A DNA stretch of 64,000 nucleotides from Bacteroidaceae bacterium (lineage in GTDB: Bacteria; Bacteroidota; Bacteroidia; Bacteroidales; Bacteroidaceae). Location: the NCBI GenBank assembly GCA_016280445.1, contig JAEEGS010000044.1:1-64000 (forward strand), given 5' to 3'. Numbering within the stretch: position 1 is the first letter of the stretch; every line of letters starts with the position of its first letter. Positions 19,220 to 28,794 of the stretch are shown piece by piece. A model generated the notes under the pieces. The model saw only the letters and a program-made list of their open reading frames with translations, was not told the DNA's origin and did not search any database. Position numbers and translations under genes: made by a program.

Positions 19220-20356
19220 ATGGATGATAATAGACCTTTTAGAGTGATTGTGAGTGGCGGCGGAACGGGTGGACACATATTCCCGGCCGTTTCGATTGCC
19301 AATGCCATCAAGAAACAACATCCCGAGGCGGAGATTTTGTTTGTGGGTGCTGAGGGGCGTATGGAGATGCAGCGTGTGCCAGCAGCGGGATACAAGATAG
19401 TGGGTTTGCCGGTGCGTGGCCTTTTGCGTCCGCTGTGGAACCCAAAGAACTTGGGCGTGATGTTGGATTTTTTCAAGAGCAAGAGGATGGTGAAGAAGAT
19501 TATCCGCGAATTCCGTCCGCACGTGGCGGTGGGCGTGGGCGGTTATGCCTCGGCTCCGACGTTGAATGCGGCTTATTCGATGGGCATACCTTGCTTGATT
19601 CAGGAACAGAACTCCTACGCGGGAGTGACCAATAAATCCTTGGCCAAGAAGGCGAAAGTGGTGTGTGTGGCGTATAACGGCATGTCACGTTTCTTCCCAG
19701 CCTCGAAGATTATCATGACGGGCAATCCTGTCCGCCAGAATTTGCTCGACAACAAGACGACAAAAGAAGAGGCTCGACAGAGTTTCGGTCTTGACCCCAA
19801 CAAGAAGACGGTGCTGATTGTAGGTGGAAGTCTGGGCGCGCGGACAATCAACGAAAGTGTGTTGTCTCATCTGGAGGATATCCGTCAAAGTGACGTGCAG
19901 TTCATCTGGCAGACCGGCAAGTATTATAGCCAGAGCATAGCAGAGGCCTTGAACAAGACGGATGAAGTGCCCAACATGAAGGTGATGGATTTCATCAGCA
20001 GCATGGACAACGCCTATGCAGCCGCCGACATTGTGGTGAGCCGCGCTGGTGCCAGTTCCATCTCGGAGTTATGTCTCTTGGGCAAGCCCTGCATCCTTGT
20101 GCCTTCACCCAATGTGGCGGAAGACCATCAAACGAAGAATGCGATGATGCTGTCGCACAGAGGAGCGGCTATCCTTGTGAAGGATAAGCACGCAAAAGAA
20201 ACTTTGATAGACGTTGCGCTTAAAACAGTGGTGGATGATTTGAAGTTGGAATCATTGAGCGGGAATGTAAAGGCGCTCGCTTTCCACAACTCGGCTGATG
20301 TGATTGCCGCAGAAGTGTACAAGCTGGCATGGGAATATAGAAACAAGAAAAACTGA
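19220..20356 (+). CDS. murG: Lipid II-forming GlcNAc transferase MurG
   Basis: Peripheral membrane GT28 glycosyltransferase that converts lipid I to lipid II. Glycine loop 1 is SGGGTGGHIFPA (about 11-22). Glycine loop 2 is VGVGGYAS (about 98). The UDP-GlcNAc site includes GGSLGAR (about 200) and the region SRAGASSISEL (about 273-283), PSPNVAEDHQTKNA. The length of 378 aa is normal. First gene after the internal promoter. Confidence 0.97.
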   Translation: MDDNRPFRVIVSGGGTGGHIFPAVSIANAIKKQHPEAEILFVGAEGRMEMQRVPAAGYKIVGLPVRGLLRPLWNPKNLGVMLDFFKSKRMVKKIIREFRPHVAVGVGGYASAPTLNAAYSMGIPCLIQEQNSYAGVTNKSLAKKAKVVCVAYNGMSRFFPASKIIMTGNPVRQNLLDNKTTKEEARQSFGLDPNKKTVLIVGGSLGARTINESVLSHLEDIRQSDVQFIWQTGKYYSQSIAEALNKTDEVPNMKVMDFISSMDNAYAAADIVVSRAGASSISELCLLGKPCILVPSPNVAEDHQTKNAMMLSHRGAAILVKDKHAKETLIDVALKTVVDDLKLESLSGNVKALAFHNSADVIAAEVYKLAWEYRNKKN

Positions 20357-20378
20357 AAGACTGAAAAATAGAATACTG

Positions 20379-21749
20379 ATGCAGACGAACGAGATAAAAT
20401 CGGTGTATTTTGTGGGCGCTGGTGGTATAGGCATGAGCGCGCTGGTGCGTTATTTCCTCACGAAAGGCTATCATGTGGGGGGATATGATAAAACGCCCAG
20501 CGAACTCACGGAGAAGTTGATAGAGGAAGGTGCCAAGATACACTACGAAGAGAATGTGGCGCGTATAGACGACTGCTTCAAACAAAAAGACAGCACTTTG
20601 GTGGTGTACACACCTGCCATTCCTGCAGAGCATGCGGAGTTGGTGTACTTCCGTGAAAATGGCTTTGAAATACAGAAGAGGGCTCAGGTGCTGGGTTTCC
20701 TCACACAGTCGCACAAGGGGTTGTGTGTGGCGGGTACGCATGGAAAGACTACAACCTCCACAATGGCGGCACATTTGCTACATCAGAGCCATGTGGATTG
20801 CAACGCCTTCTTGGGAGGTATCTCGAAGAACTACGGAACAAACTACATCCTCAGCGACAGCGACTATGTGGTGATTGAAGCCGATGAGTTCGACCGCTCA
20901 TTCCACTGGCTGAGACCCTATATGACTGTCATCACGGCCACTGACCCTGACCATCTGGATATCTACGGAACGAAAGAGGCATATCTGGAGAGTTTCCGGA
21001 AATATACCACCCTTATTCAGCCAGGCGGCGCCTTGATTATCCACAAGGGTTTGGAGATGAAGGCCGATGTGCAGGAAGGTGTGAAGGTGTATGAGTATTC
21101 ACGTGAGGAGGGTGACTTCCATGCCGAGAACATCCGCATTGGTGGAGGGGAAATAGTGTTTGACTTTATGCATCCAGGTGGAGTGGTGAAAGACATCCAA
21201 TTGGGTGTGCCTGTGAGCATCAACATAGACAATGGCATTGCTGCTATGGCATTGGCTATCTTGAATGGTGTGAAGGAGGAGGAACTGCGTGAAGGGATGA
21301 AGAGTTTTGGTGGGGTTGACCGTCGTTTTGACTTCAAGGTGAAGAAAGATGATATGGTGTTCCTCAGCGACTATGCACACCATCCCAACGAAATAGAACA
21401 AAGCGTGAAGTCTGTACGGGAGTTGTACAAGGACAAGAAGATTGCGGCCATTTTCCAGCCGCATCTCTATACACGTACCCGTGACTTCTATAAAGAGTTC
21501 GCCGCAGCCCTTTCGTTGCTTGACACGGTGTACTTGTGTGACATTTACCCTGCTCGTGAACTGCCGATAGAAGGGGTGACGAGCCAACTCATCTACGACC
21601 ATCTGCGTCCAGGCATCGAGAAACATCTCATCCACAAAGAGGACATCCTTGATGTGGCCCGTAGCAGAAATTTTGACGTGTTGATGTCGTTGGGTGCAGG
21701 AGACATTGAGAACTATGTTCCGCAGATTGCGGAGATTCTATCAAAATAG
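20379..21749 (+). CDS. murC: UDP-MurNAc:L-Ala ligase MurC
   Basis: Attaches L-alanine to UDP-MurNAc. The protein starts MQTNEIKSVYFVGAGGIGMS. The frame is open upstream to 20304, but that start lies inside murG, so the ATG at 20379 (22 nt after the murG stop, 456 aa) is chosen. ATP loop CVAGTHGKTTTST is near residue 116. DEFDRSF, TDPDHLDIY and DYAHHPNEI follow, all MurC-type. Confidence 0.96.
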   Translation: MQTNEIKSVYFVGAGGIGMSALVRYFLTKGYHVGGYDKTPSELTEKLIEEGAKIHYEENVARIDDCFKQKDSTLVVYTPAIPAEHAELVYFRENGFEIQKRAQVLGFLTQSHKGLCVAGTHGKTTTSTMAAHLLHQSHVDCNAFLGGISKNYGTNYILSDSDYVVIEADEFDRSFHWLRPYMTVITATDPDHLDIYGTKEAYLESFRKYTTLIQPGGALIIHKGLEMKADVQEGVKVYEYSREEGDFHAENIRIGGGEIVFDFMHPGGVVKDIQLGVPVSINIDNGIAAMALAILNGVKEEELREGMKSFGGVDRRFDFKVKKDDMVFLSDYAHHPNEIEQSVKSVRELYKDKKIAAIFQPHLYTRTRDFYKEFAAALSLLDTVYLCDIYPARELPIEGVTSQLIYDHLRPGIEKHLIHKEDILDVARSRNFDVLMSLGAGDIENYVPQIAEILSK

Positions 21750-21803
21750 ACACAGAGAACCTCTTGGAGAAAACAAAGAATCACTCAAAATAAGAACAAG
21801 AAG

Positions 21804-22565
21804 ATGAAAGCAGGAAAGATTGTGAAGATTACGCTGGTGTCGCTGCTCGCCATAGGGCTGGTGGGCTACGTGGCGTATGCGATGCTGTTCTTGTCGGGGC
21901 CAGATGAGGAAGAGAGGTGCGTGTCTGTGGAATTGCAGGTGAAGCAGAATGAGAAGTCTGCTTTTATCGACAAGCAAGATGTGGAAAAGATGCTGAAACG
22001 TGCCCATGTTTATCCTACGGGTATGTTAATGAAGGATGTGGACACGGAGAAAATTGAGGAGACCATTGCCAAGAACGAGTTCATTTCGAAGGTGGAGTGC
22101 TACAAGACTTCTAATGGCAAACTCTGCATCAGCGTGGAACAACGTGTGCCCGTCATCTATGTGTCTCCTGATGGTAGAGACGGCTATTTTGTCGATGCAC
22201 AGGGCAATGTGATTCCGAACAAGAACAACGCTACCGACTTGGTGGTGGCTTCAGGTGATATAGATACACGGTATGCCAGCACGAAGTTGGCGGAGTTCGG
22301 ACAGTTCCTTCAGACCAACGAGTTTTGGAATAGCCAGATTGAACAGGTGTATGTGCAGAAGAACAGGAAGGGTGAGCGTGTGGTGGAACTTGTTCCTCGC
22401 GTTGGCAACCACATCGTTTTTTTAGGTAAGATGGATGACTATCAGAAGAAACTCCACAAACTCGAGATATTCTACAACAAGGCTGTAAAGACAGTGGGTT
22501 GGGAGAAGTATGCACGGGTGAACCTGGAGTATGATGGACAGATCATCTGTACCAAACGTGAATGA
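21804..22565 (+). CDS. ftsQ: Cell-division protein FtsQ
   Basis: Bitopic division protein that bridges early and late divisome parts. Short cytoplasmic N terminus, one membrane helix (about 7-30), then a POTRA-like segment (about 40-110) and the FtsQ beta domain (about 120-245). The length of 253 aa fits. Family similarity is low, as is usual for Bacteroidetes FtsQ; location between murC and ftsA supports the call. Confidence 0.88.
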   Translation: MKAGKIVKITLVSLLAIGLVGYVAYAMLFLSGPDEEERCVSVELQVKQNEKSAFIDKQDVEKMLKRAHVYPTGMLMKDVDTEKIEETIAKNEFISKVECYKTSNGKLCISVEQRVPVIYVSPDGRDGYFVDAQGNVIPNKNNATDLVVASGDIDTRYASTKLAEFGQFLQTNEFWNSQIEQVYVQKNRKGERVVELVPRVGNHIVFLGKMDDYQKKLHKLEIFYNKAVKTVGWEKYARVNLEYDGQIICTKRE

Positions 22566-22631
22566 AAAGAGTCGTAATGACAACGAGAGATAATCAATAG
22601 AAAACCAACAAATTCAAAGATATTCAAATAT

Positions 22632-24257
22632 ATGGCCAATTCAGATAAAGAGTTCATTGTTGCGGTGGAACTTGGCTCGTCCAAGATTTCTGGCATCGCA
22701 GGCAAGAAAAAGGATGGCACGATGCAGATTCTCGCCTATGCAGAAGAGAAAACTGTGGGGTGTGTGAAGCGTGGTGTCGTCTACAACATTGAGAAGACCT
22801 ACCAGAGTGTCAACAACATCATCGCGAAACTTGAGGCTGTGCTCAAGACAAAGATTTCTCGTGCTTATGTTGGCTTGGGTGGTCAGTCGGTGCGTTCCTA
22901 CAAGTGCATTATCAAGAGGAACCTGCTCACACAGAGTTACATCACCAACGAGGCAATCGACGCTATCCGTCAGGAGAGCTATGAGATTCCTTTCAATGAT
23001 TATGAAGTGCTGGAGAACTTCCCGCAAGAGTATGTAGTGGATTCCAGCATTATTGCAGACCCTGTAGGTGTGATGGGCACGAACATCGAAGGTGAGTTCC
23101 TTGATGTGATAGCCAAGTCTAATCTCCGCACGAACATTGAGACCGTGTTTGCTAACGCAGGCGTGTCGATTGCTGAGGGGCTGATTTCTCCGCTTCAGTT
23201 GGCCAATAATGTTTTGACTGATGCAGAGAAGCGTTCGGGCTGTGCGCTTGTCGACTTGGGTGCTGACACCACTACGTTGGTGGTCTACAAGAACAACATT
23301 GTTCGTTACCTTGTCACCATTCCATTGGGAAGCAACAATATCAACAAAGACCTTGCCACCTTGCCCATAGATGAGGCTGAGACGGAGGATGTGAAGTTGA
23401 AGTATGGCGATGCTTGCCAAGAAACAGACATGTCAGAGGAGGCAGATCCTCAGTTCTACACTACCTCGGATGGCCGACAGATAGAAATCGCCACTATCAA
23501 GAACGTGGCTGAGGCACGTATGAACGAAATCATTGCCAATGTGAGCAACCAGATTATTAACTCCGACTATAGTGGAAAACTCTTGGCGGGTTTGGTCATC
23601 ACAGGTGGTGGTAGCAACATGAAGAACATTGTTAAGGCCTTTGTGAAGGGTACAAAGATCGACAAGGTGCGTGTAGCCAACAAAGTGAACCAGATGGTGG
23701 TGAAGACTTCCAATGCCTCCAACATTGTGCTTGACAGCGCACAGTCGGCAACCATCGTTTCGTTGCTGCTTGGAGGTACTGTTTCTTGCGGTGGTGAGGC
23801 CTTTGACCGTGCTCCCGATATGTTCGACCAGCAACAGAAAGAAGAGGAGCGTCGCCGCCTCCGTGAAGAGGCGGATGCTGCCGCAGCAGCCGAGGCACAA
23901 GATGCCATTGCTTTCGATAACGTGAAGACCGAGATACGTATTGCTATTGACAAAGTCAAAAAGCAGAACGATGAGTTGCGGAAATATGGCAGTGACAAGA
24001 AGGTTCGTCAGAGTGCGAAAGAGCTTTCGTTGTCAATTCTCGATGAAACGATAGGCGAGAAGTACGAAAAGGCAGCCGCAGCCTTGCAAGGGAAGGACAA
24101 GTTCAAGCAGAGTCTCAAAGAAGGCGCTGACCTTGCCGACCTGCTGAAGGATGCTGTTGATGAACTGACGGAGAATGTGAACTATGCAAACAAGGAAAAC
24201 AGCGCTTGGGGACGATTCAAGCGTACACTTAATGACCTTGTGAGTGACGAACAATAA
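22632..24257 (+). CDS. ftsA: Cell-division actin-like protein FtsA with C-terminal extension
   Basis: Actin-fold ATPase that tethers FtsZ to the membrane. It begins FIVAVELGSSKISGIAGKK (residues 8-26, phosphate 1 loop). ALVDLGADTTTLVVY (about 207, phosphate 2) and GLVITGGGSNMKN (about 318, adenosine loop) follow. After the actin core (to about 400) comes a charged Arg/Glu/Ala-rich segment of about 120 residues. The C-terminal amphipathic helix (SAWGRFKRTLNDLV) fits the membrane-targeting sequence. The length of 541 aa against about 420 in E. coli reflects the extra linker. Confidence 0.96.
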   Translation: MANSDKEFIVAVELGSSKISGIAGKKKDGTMQILAYAEEKTVGCVKRGVVYNIEKTYQSVNNIIAKLEAVLKTKISRAYVGLGGQSVRSYKCIIKRNLLTQSYITNEAIDAIRQESYEIPFNDYEVLENFPQEYVVDSSIIADPVGVMGTNIEGEFLDVIAKSNLRTNIETVFANAGVSIAEGLISPLQLANNVLTDAEKRSGCALVDLGADTTTLVVYKNNIVRYLVTIPLGSNNINKDLATLPIDEAETEDVKLKYGDACQETDMSEEADPQFYTTSDGRQIEIATIKNVAEARMNEIIANVSNQIINSDYSGKLLAGLVITGGGSNMKNIVKAFVKGTKIDKVRVANKVNQMVVKTSNASNIVLDSAQSATIVSLLLGGTVSCGGEAFDRAPDMFDQQQKEEERRRLREEADAAAAAEAQDAIAFDNVKTEIRIAIDKVKKQNDELRKYGSDKKVRQSAKELSLSILDETIGEKYEKAAAALQGKDKFKQSLKEGADLADLLKDAVDELTENVNYANKENSAWGRFKRTLNDLVSDEQ

Positions 24258-24281
24258 CTAAGTAAAAAAACAGAACAAGAT

Positions 24282-25595
24282 ATGGTAGAAGACGATAACA
24301 TTGGTGTTTTCAACTTTACGAAGGGCACTACGAGCATCATTAAGGTGATCGGTGTTGGCGGCGGCGGTAGCAATGCGGTCAACCACATGTACAATGAAGG
24401 TATCCACGATGTCACGTTCGTCGTATGTAATACGGATAACAAGGCGTTGCAGGACTCCCCAGTGCCAGAAAAGATTCAGTTGGGAAGTGAGGGTCTTGGA
24501 GCGGGCAACCGTCCTGATCGTGCACGTAAGGCCACTGAGGAGTCTATTGACGAGATCAAGAGCATGCTTTCCGATGGAACCAAGATGGCTTTCATCACGG
24601 CTGGTATGGGCGGCGGTACAGGTACTGGTGCTGCCCCGCTTATTGCCAAGACGGCCAAGGACATGGGCATCCTCACCGTGGGTATCGTGACTATTCCGTT
24701 CCGTTGGGAAGGTAACAAGAAGATTGACCAGGCACTTGACGGTGTGGAGGAGATGAGTAAGAATGTGGATGCGTTGCTTGTTATCAACAACGAGCGTTTG
24801 CGTGAGATTTATCAAGACTTCACCGTCATCAAGGCCTTTGCAAAGGCTGACGACACGCTCTGCAATGCGGCGCGTTCCATCGCGGAGATTATCACGATGC
24901 ACGGTATCATCAACCTCGACTTTAACGATGTTAGTACTGTGCTGAAAGATGGTGGTGTGGCCATCATGAGTACAGGATATGGTTCGGGCGAAAACCGCGT
25001 TACGAAGGGTATAAACGATGCTTTGAATTCTCCATTGCTCAACAATAACGACATCTATCGTGCCAACAAGATACTTATCCGCATCTCTGTGCCTGACGAG
25101 GCAGGAGAAGGCAATAACGCCCTGATGATGGACGAAATGAACGAGGTGCATGAGTTTATGGCCAAGGTGAAGCGTGATGACGTGGAGACCAAGTGGGGTC
25201 TTTCTGTTGACCCGTCGTTAACTGACCAGGTGAAGATTACCATTCTTGCCACAGGCTTCGGCGTGGAAGATATCGACTCTGATGAACTTGGTAATCGTCT
25301 GATGGCACGTGATAAGGAACAGCAGCAGCGTGATGCAGAGAAAGCAGAACTGGAGGCTGAACGTGCGCATCGTCGTGAGACCATTTATGGTCCTGATAAG
25401 AACCACAGCATCATCCGTCGTCCTATCTACAGTTACATCTTCAAGGAGGAAGATCTTGACAATGAAGATGTCATCAGTATGGTGGAGACATCACCTACCT
25501 ACAAGCGTTCGAAGGAAACATTGCGTCAACTCACAGATATGGGTTCTAATAAATCGAACATGTTGGAACCAGGAGCAACAATTCTTTTTAGTTGA
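24282..25595 (+). CDS. ftsZ: Cell-division tubulin FtsZ
   Basis: GTPase that forms the Z ring. KVIGVGGGGSNAVNHM (about 22-37), the tubulin signature GGGTGTGAAPLIA (about 110-122) and the T7 synergy region NLDFNDVSTV (about 211) are present. The core ends near residue 335. A charged linker and a C-terminal tail (to 437) follow; the tail is not obviously of the E. coli FtsA/ZipA-binding type. Starts 24 nt after ftsA and is followed by a strong terminator, so it ends the cluster. Confidence 0.97.
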   Translation: MVEDDNIGVFNFTKGTTSIIKVIGVGGGGSNAVNHMYNEGIHDVTFVVCNTDNKALQDSPVPEKIQLGSEGLGAGNRPDRARKATEESIDEIKSMLSDGTKMAFITAGMGGGTGTGAAPLIAKTAKDMGILTVGIVTIPFRWEGNKKIDQALDGVEEMSKNVDALLVINNERLREIYQDFTVIKAFAKADDTLCNAARSIAEIITMHGIINLDFNDVSTVLKDGGVAIMSTGYGSGENRVTKGINDALNSPLLNNNDIYRANKILIRISVPDEAGEGNNALMMDEMNEVHEFMAKVKRDDVETKWGLSVDPSLTDQVKITILATGFGVEDIDSDELGNRLMARDKEQQQRDAEKAELEAERAHRRETIYGPDKNHSIIRRPIYSYIFKEEDLDNEDVISMVETSPTYKRSKETLRQLTDMGSNKSNMLEPGATILFS

Positions 25596-25613
25596 CTCCA
25601 TAATAAATAAGAC

Positions 25614-25654
25614 AAAGGCGCCGGCTATGCTGATGAAGCATAGCCGGCGCCTTT
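25614..25654. terminator. Strong hairpin terminator after ftsZ
   Basis: Two perfectly complementary 17-nt arms (25614-25630 and 25638-25654) with a 7-nt loop and GC-rich core (GGCGCCGGC), flanked by A and T runs, so it could act on both strands. It begins 19 nt after the ftsZ stop. Confidence 0.92.
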
Positions 25655-25901
25655 TGTTTTGTTGTCCTTTTGCCCTCTCCAAACATTTGAGGTGAAGAAA
25701 AAAGATGTGCCGACGCGGTTAGAATCACTTCTGGATGGTCGGCACGAGAATATATGTAAGAATTGAATGAAATGTTCGATTAAACGAGAACAATGTCAAG
25801 CTTGCTTGAACTTTGTCGAGCGTGAGAACATTCTGCAAATGTTCGATTAAGCGAGCACAATGTCAAACTGGCAAGAACAATGTCAAGTCGCTTGACGTTG
25901 T
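25655..25901. repeat. Short direct repeats and hairpin behind gyrB
   Basis: Two near-identical 29-30-nt copies, starting AATGTTCGATTAA and ending ACAATGTCAA, lie at 25771-25800 and 25838-25867. Further partial ACAATGTCAAG and CTTGAC words follow. A hairpin with 10-bp arms (one G-T pair) and a 3-nt loop occupies 25878-25900, directly beside the gyrB stop. No coding frame of note is seen. The hairpin has no T run, so its role as a gyrB terminator is uncertain. Confidence 0.6.
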
Positions 25902-27878
25902 TTATGCGTCGATGTTGGCGTAAGTGGCGTTCTTCTCGATGAACTCGCGGCGTGGACCGACGTCCTCACCCATCAACATGGAGAAGGTGTAGTCAGCCTC
26001 GGCTGCGTCGTCGATAGTCACTTGTTTCAGGAGGCGCGTGGCAGGGTTCATGGTGGTCTCCCAAAGTTGCTCTGGGTTCATCTCACCAAGACCTTTGTAA
26101 CGCTGTACCTTAATCTTGTCCTCTGAGCCCTCTCCGTAGGTGTCGATGAAGCGCTGCAGGGCAGATTCATCGTAGCAGTACTCGCTCACCTTTCCCTTTG
26201 TACACTTGTAGAGTGGGGGGGTGGCGATGTAGAGACGGCCGTCGCGAATCAACTGTGGCAAGAAGCGGAAGAACAAGGTCATCAGGAGGGTGTCGATGTG
26301 AGAACCATCGACATCGGCATCGGTCATGATGATGGTCTTGTAGTAGCGCAGTTTGTCGTAGTTGGCTTCCTTCTGGTCTTCGGGGTTGAGTCCGAACTTC
26401 ACGCCCAATGCCTGGAAGATGTTGTTCACCTCTTCATGCTCGAAAGCTTGGTGCCATTTTACGCGTTCCACGTTGAATATCTTACCACGTATGGGCAGGA
26501 TGGCTTGGAAGTGGCGGTCGCGACCTTGCTTAGCAGAGCCACCGGCCGAATCTCCCTCGACGATGAACATCTCGCAGTTCGCAGCGTCCTTGTCGGAGCA
26601 GTCAGCCAGTTTGCCTGGCAGACCACCACCCGTCATCGGGTTCTTGCGCTGCACCTTCTCGCGGGCAGCACGGGCGGCCACACGAGCCTCAGCAGCCAGC
26701 ACCACCTTGTCGATGACCATCTTGGCCTCTTTCGGGTGCTCTTCCAGATAGTATGCCAAAGCCTCGCCTACAGCCTGCTGTACGGCGCCTGCCACTTCGC
26801 TGTTGCCGAGTTTGGTTTTTGTCTGTCCCTCAAACTGAGGTTCTGCCACCTTCACGCTGATGACTGCTGTGAGACCTTCGCGGAAGTCTTCACCGCTAAT
26901 CTCTATCTTCTGCTTTTCCAGCTTCTCCGTAATCTTGTTGTCGTCAGCATACTTCTTCAGCACGCGGGTCAATGCCGTACGGAAACCTTGCAGGTGCGTA
27001 CCGCCTTCGATGGTGTTGATGTTGTTGACGTAAGAGTGGATGTTTTCGCTGTACGAAGTGTTGTACATGATAGCCACTTCGATAGGCGTGTTCTGCTTTT
27101 CCGTGTTCAGATAAATCACATCGTCGAACAGGCAGGTGCGTGTGGAGTCAATGTAGCGGACGAAGTCCTTCAAACCGCCTTCGCTGTGGAACACCTCCTG
27201 GCGGATGCCTTCGATGCCCACTTCGGCGTTCTTGTCCAGACGCATATCTGTCAACGTGATTTTGATGCCGGCATTCAGATAGGCAAGTTCGCGCATGCGG
27301 TTTGCCAAGATGTCATACTTGTATGTTGTGGTGATGAAGATGCTCTTATCAGGCCAGAACTGCTGACGGGTGCCTCGCAGTTCTGTCTCACCCACCACTT
27401 TCACGTCGTAGAGCGGTTTTCCCTTCTCATATTCCTGCTGATACACTTTGCCGTCGCGGAACACCTGCGAGGTCATGTGGGAGGAAAGAGCATTCACACA
27501 ACTCACACCCACACCGTGCAGACCGCCCGACACTTTGTATGAACCCTTGTCGAACTTACCGCCGGCGTGTAGCACGGTCATCACCACTTCGAGGGCGCTG
27601 CGGTGCTCCTTCTCGTGCATGTCCACGGGGATACCGCGGCCATTGTCCTGTACGGTGATGGAATTATCTTCGTTGATTGTCACTTCGATGTGCGTGCAGA
27701 AACCTGCCAACGCCTCATCGATAGAGTTATCCACGGTTTCATAAACGAGGTGGTGCAACCCCTTCTCGCTGATGTCACCGATGTACATGGCGGGGCGTTT
27801 TCTTACGGCCTCCAAGCCTTCAAGGACTTGGATGTTACTGGCAGAATAATCCGCCCCGTTCATAAGTGCTTCATCCAT
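25902..27878 (-). CDS. gyrB: DNA gyrase subunit B
   Basis: ATPase subunit of gyrase, which introduces negative supercoils. The GHKL ATPase domain shows ETVDNSIDEALAG (about 47), DNGRGIPVDMH (about 77) and GGLHGVGVSCVNALS (about 118). The TOPRIM domain has VEGDSAGGSAKQGRDR (about 440) and the metal-binding DADVDGSHI (about 518). The C terminus has QRYKGLGEMN. The length of 658 aa fits the short form without the proteobacterial insert. Topoisomerase IV ParE is an alternative, but the signatures and length favour GyrB. Confidence 0.95.
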   Translation of the reverse strand: MDEALMNGADYSASNIQVLEGLEAVRKRPAMYIGDISEKGLHHLVYETVDNSIDEALAGFCTHIEVTINEDNSITVQDNGRGIPVDMHEKEHRSALEVVMTVLHAGGKFDKGSYKVSGGLHGVGVSCVNALSSHMTSQVFRDGKVYQQEYEKGKPLYDVKVVGETELRGTRQQFWPDKSIFITTTYKYDILANRMRELAYLNAGIKITLTDMRLDKNAEVGIEGIRQEVFHSEGGLKDFVRYIDSTRTCLFDDVIYLNTEKQNTPIEVAIMYNTSYSENIHSYVNNINTIEGGTHLQGFRTALTRVLKKYADDNKITEKLEKQKIEISGEDFREGLTAVISVKVAEPQFEGQTKTKLGNSEVAGAVQQAVGEALAYYLEEHPKEAKMVIDKVVLAAEARVAARAAREKVQRKNPMTGGGLPGKLADCSDKDAANCEMFIVEGDSAGGSAKQGRDRHFQAILPIRGKIFNVERVKWHQAFEHEEVNNIFQALGVKFGLNPEDQKEANYDKLRYYKTIIMTDADVDGSHIDTLLMTLFFRFLPQLIRDGRLYIATPPLYKCTKGKVSEYCYDESALQRFIDTYGEGSEDKIKVQRYKGLGEMNPEQLWETTMNPATRLLKQVTIDDAAEADYTFSMLMGEDVGPRREFIEKNATYANIDA

Positions 27879-27903
27879 TGCTTATATTCTCTTTTATTCG
27901 TTA

Positions 27904-27911
27904 CAAAGTTA
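27904..27911 (-). promoter_or_regulatory. Probable -7 element of gyrB
   Basis: TAACTTTG on the minus strand, 26 nt before the gyrB ATG. No clear -33 box. A TTCCCC-TTCG-GGGAA hairpin lies just upstream (27953-27967). Confidence 0.55.
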
Positions 27912-28007
27912 CGGAAAAAACTTGACATGACGAAATAAAAAGTGAAGAAAAGTTCCCCTTCGGGGAAAAAACTCTCAAAGAGGGCATTTTACCTTCCAAA
28001 AGGGCAT

Positions 28008-28040
28008 AAAAAAGGTCAAGATTCACACGGAATCTTGACC
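28008..28040 (-). terminator. Terminator of rpsT
   Basis: 11-bp perfect arms (28014-28024 and 28030-28040) with a 5-nt loop. On the minus strand six T follow at once. It lies 75 nt downstream of the rpsT stop. Confidence 0.88.
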
Positions 28041-28114
28041 ACGTATCTCTAACGAATCGTTTTTGCTATGACCACCTTTTATGTTGTTGGTCTTTGCTTC
28101 TGCGTCGGTTTCGT

Positions 28115-28369
28115 TTAAGCGAGTTTTGCAATCATCTTGGCAGTACCTGACTTCAGGTTAGCGGCTTTCTTCCAGTGGATGATGTTCTGCTTAGCCAACT
28201 TGTCCAGCATCTTCTGGAGTTTTGGGAACATTTCCTGAGCCGTAGCCTTGTCCTTGGTGTTGCGGATGTCGCGGAGGTAGTTACGCATTGTCTTTGCGTA
28301 ATAACGGTTGTGGAGTCTGCGCTTCTCGTTCTGGCGGATGCGCTTCAGACATGATTTGTGATGTGCCAT
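28115..28369 (-). CDS. rpsT: Small ribosomal subunit protein bS20
   Basis: 84-residue basic protein that binds 16S rRNA. It begins [19 protein letters not shown], typical of S20, with a later [20 protein letters not shown] segment matching the conserved C-terminal IHKNKAARxKS type motif. Single-gene unit with its own terminator. Confidence 0.97.
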   Translation of the reverse strand: MAHHKSCLKRIRQNEKRRLHNRYYAKTMRNYLRDIRNTKDKATAQEMFPKLQKMLDKLAKQNIIHWKKAANLKSGTAKMIAKLA

Positions 28370-28486
28370 TTGTTTAAATTGTTAATTGTTAATGATGAAT
28401 TGTTTGGTGGAGTCCGATGTGGTATGGCGCTTAGACCTCGCACCCATCTCCATGTTTGTTTTCTTTGAGCGGCAAAAATCCTCTTC

Positions 28487-28510
28487 AAAAAAAACGCCCA
28501 GCGCGTGGGC
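28487..28510 (-). terminator. Terminator of tRNA-Glu
   Basis: On the minus strand GCCCA, a 5-nt loop and TGGGC are followed by G and eight T, directly after the tRNA 3' end. Confidence 0.8.
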
Positions 28511-28585
28511 TGGTAGCCCGTAGGAGAGTCGAACTCCTCTTTAGAGAATGAAAATCTCTCGTCCTAGCCGATAGACGAACGGGCC
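28511..28585 (-). tRNA. tRNA-Glu (anticodon TTC)
   Basis: Full cloverleaf on the minus strand: 7-bp acceptor (one G-T end pair), D-arm GTCT/GGAC, anticodon stem AGAGA/TCTCT with loop TTTTCAT giving anticodon TTC, and T-arm AGGAG/CTCCT with TTCGACT loop. CCA is encoded (28511-28513). Confidence 0.96.
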
Positions 28586-28614
28586 AACCTGTAGGCAATT
28601 TTTTAATTGCGAGT

Positions 28615-28646
28615 GCAAAGGTACGACTTTTTCTCTGACTGCCAAA
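28615..28646 (-). promoter_or_regulatory. Promoter of tRNA-Glu
   Basis: Minus-strand TTTG (28643-28646), 19 nt, TACCTTTGC (28615-28623). The sequence from the -33 box through the first transcribed bases is nearly the same as in the tRNA-Phe promoter (53077-53108). Confidence 0.85.
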
Positions 28647-28794
28647 ACTTTTCGGCACTTTTTTTATTCAACGCCTCATTTTAAGGCTTTCATTCTGCCA
28701 GCAGTTGCTTCACTGCCACGTCTTTGTGTTTCTTTGACCTGTTTTTCCTTGTGACGAGGGCAATGGATGCGGTGATGATTTCTTCTGCTCAGAT

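Noticed and set aside
26298-27542. 414-codon plus-strand frame opposite gyrB
   Set aside because: Antisense shadow of the conserved gyrB gene; the translation has no family features.
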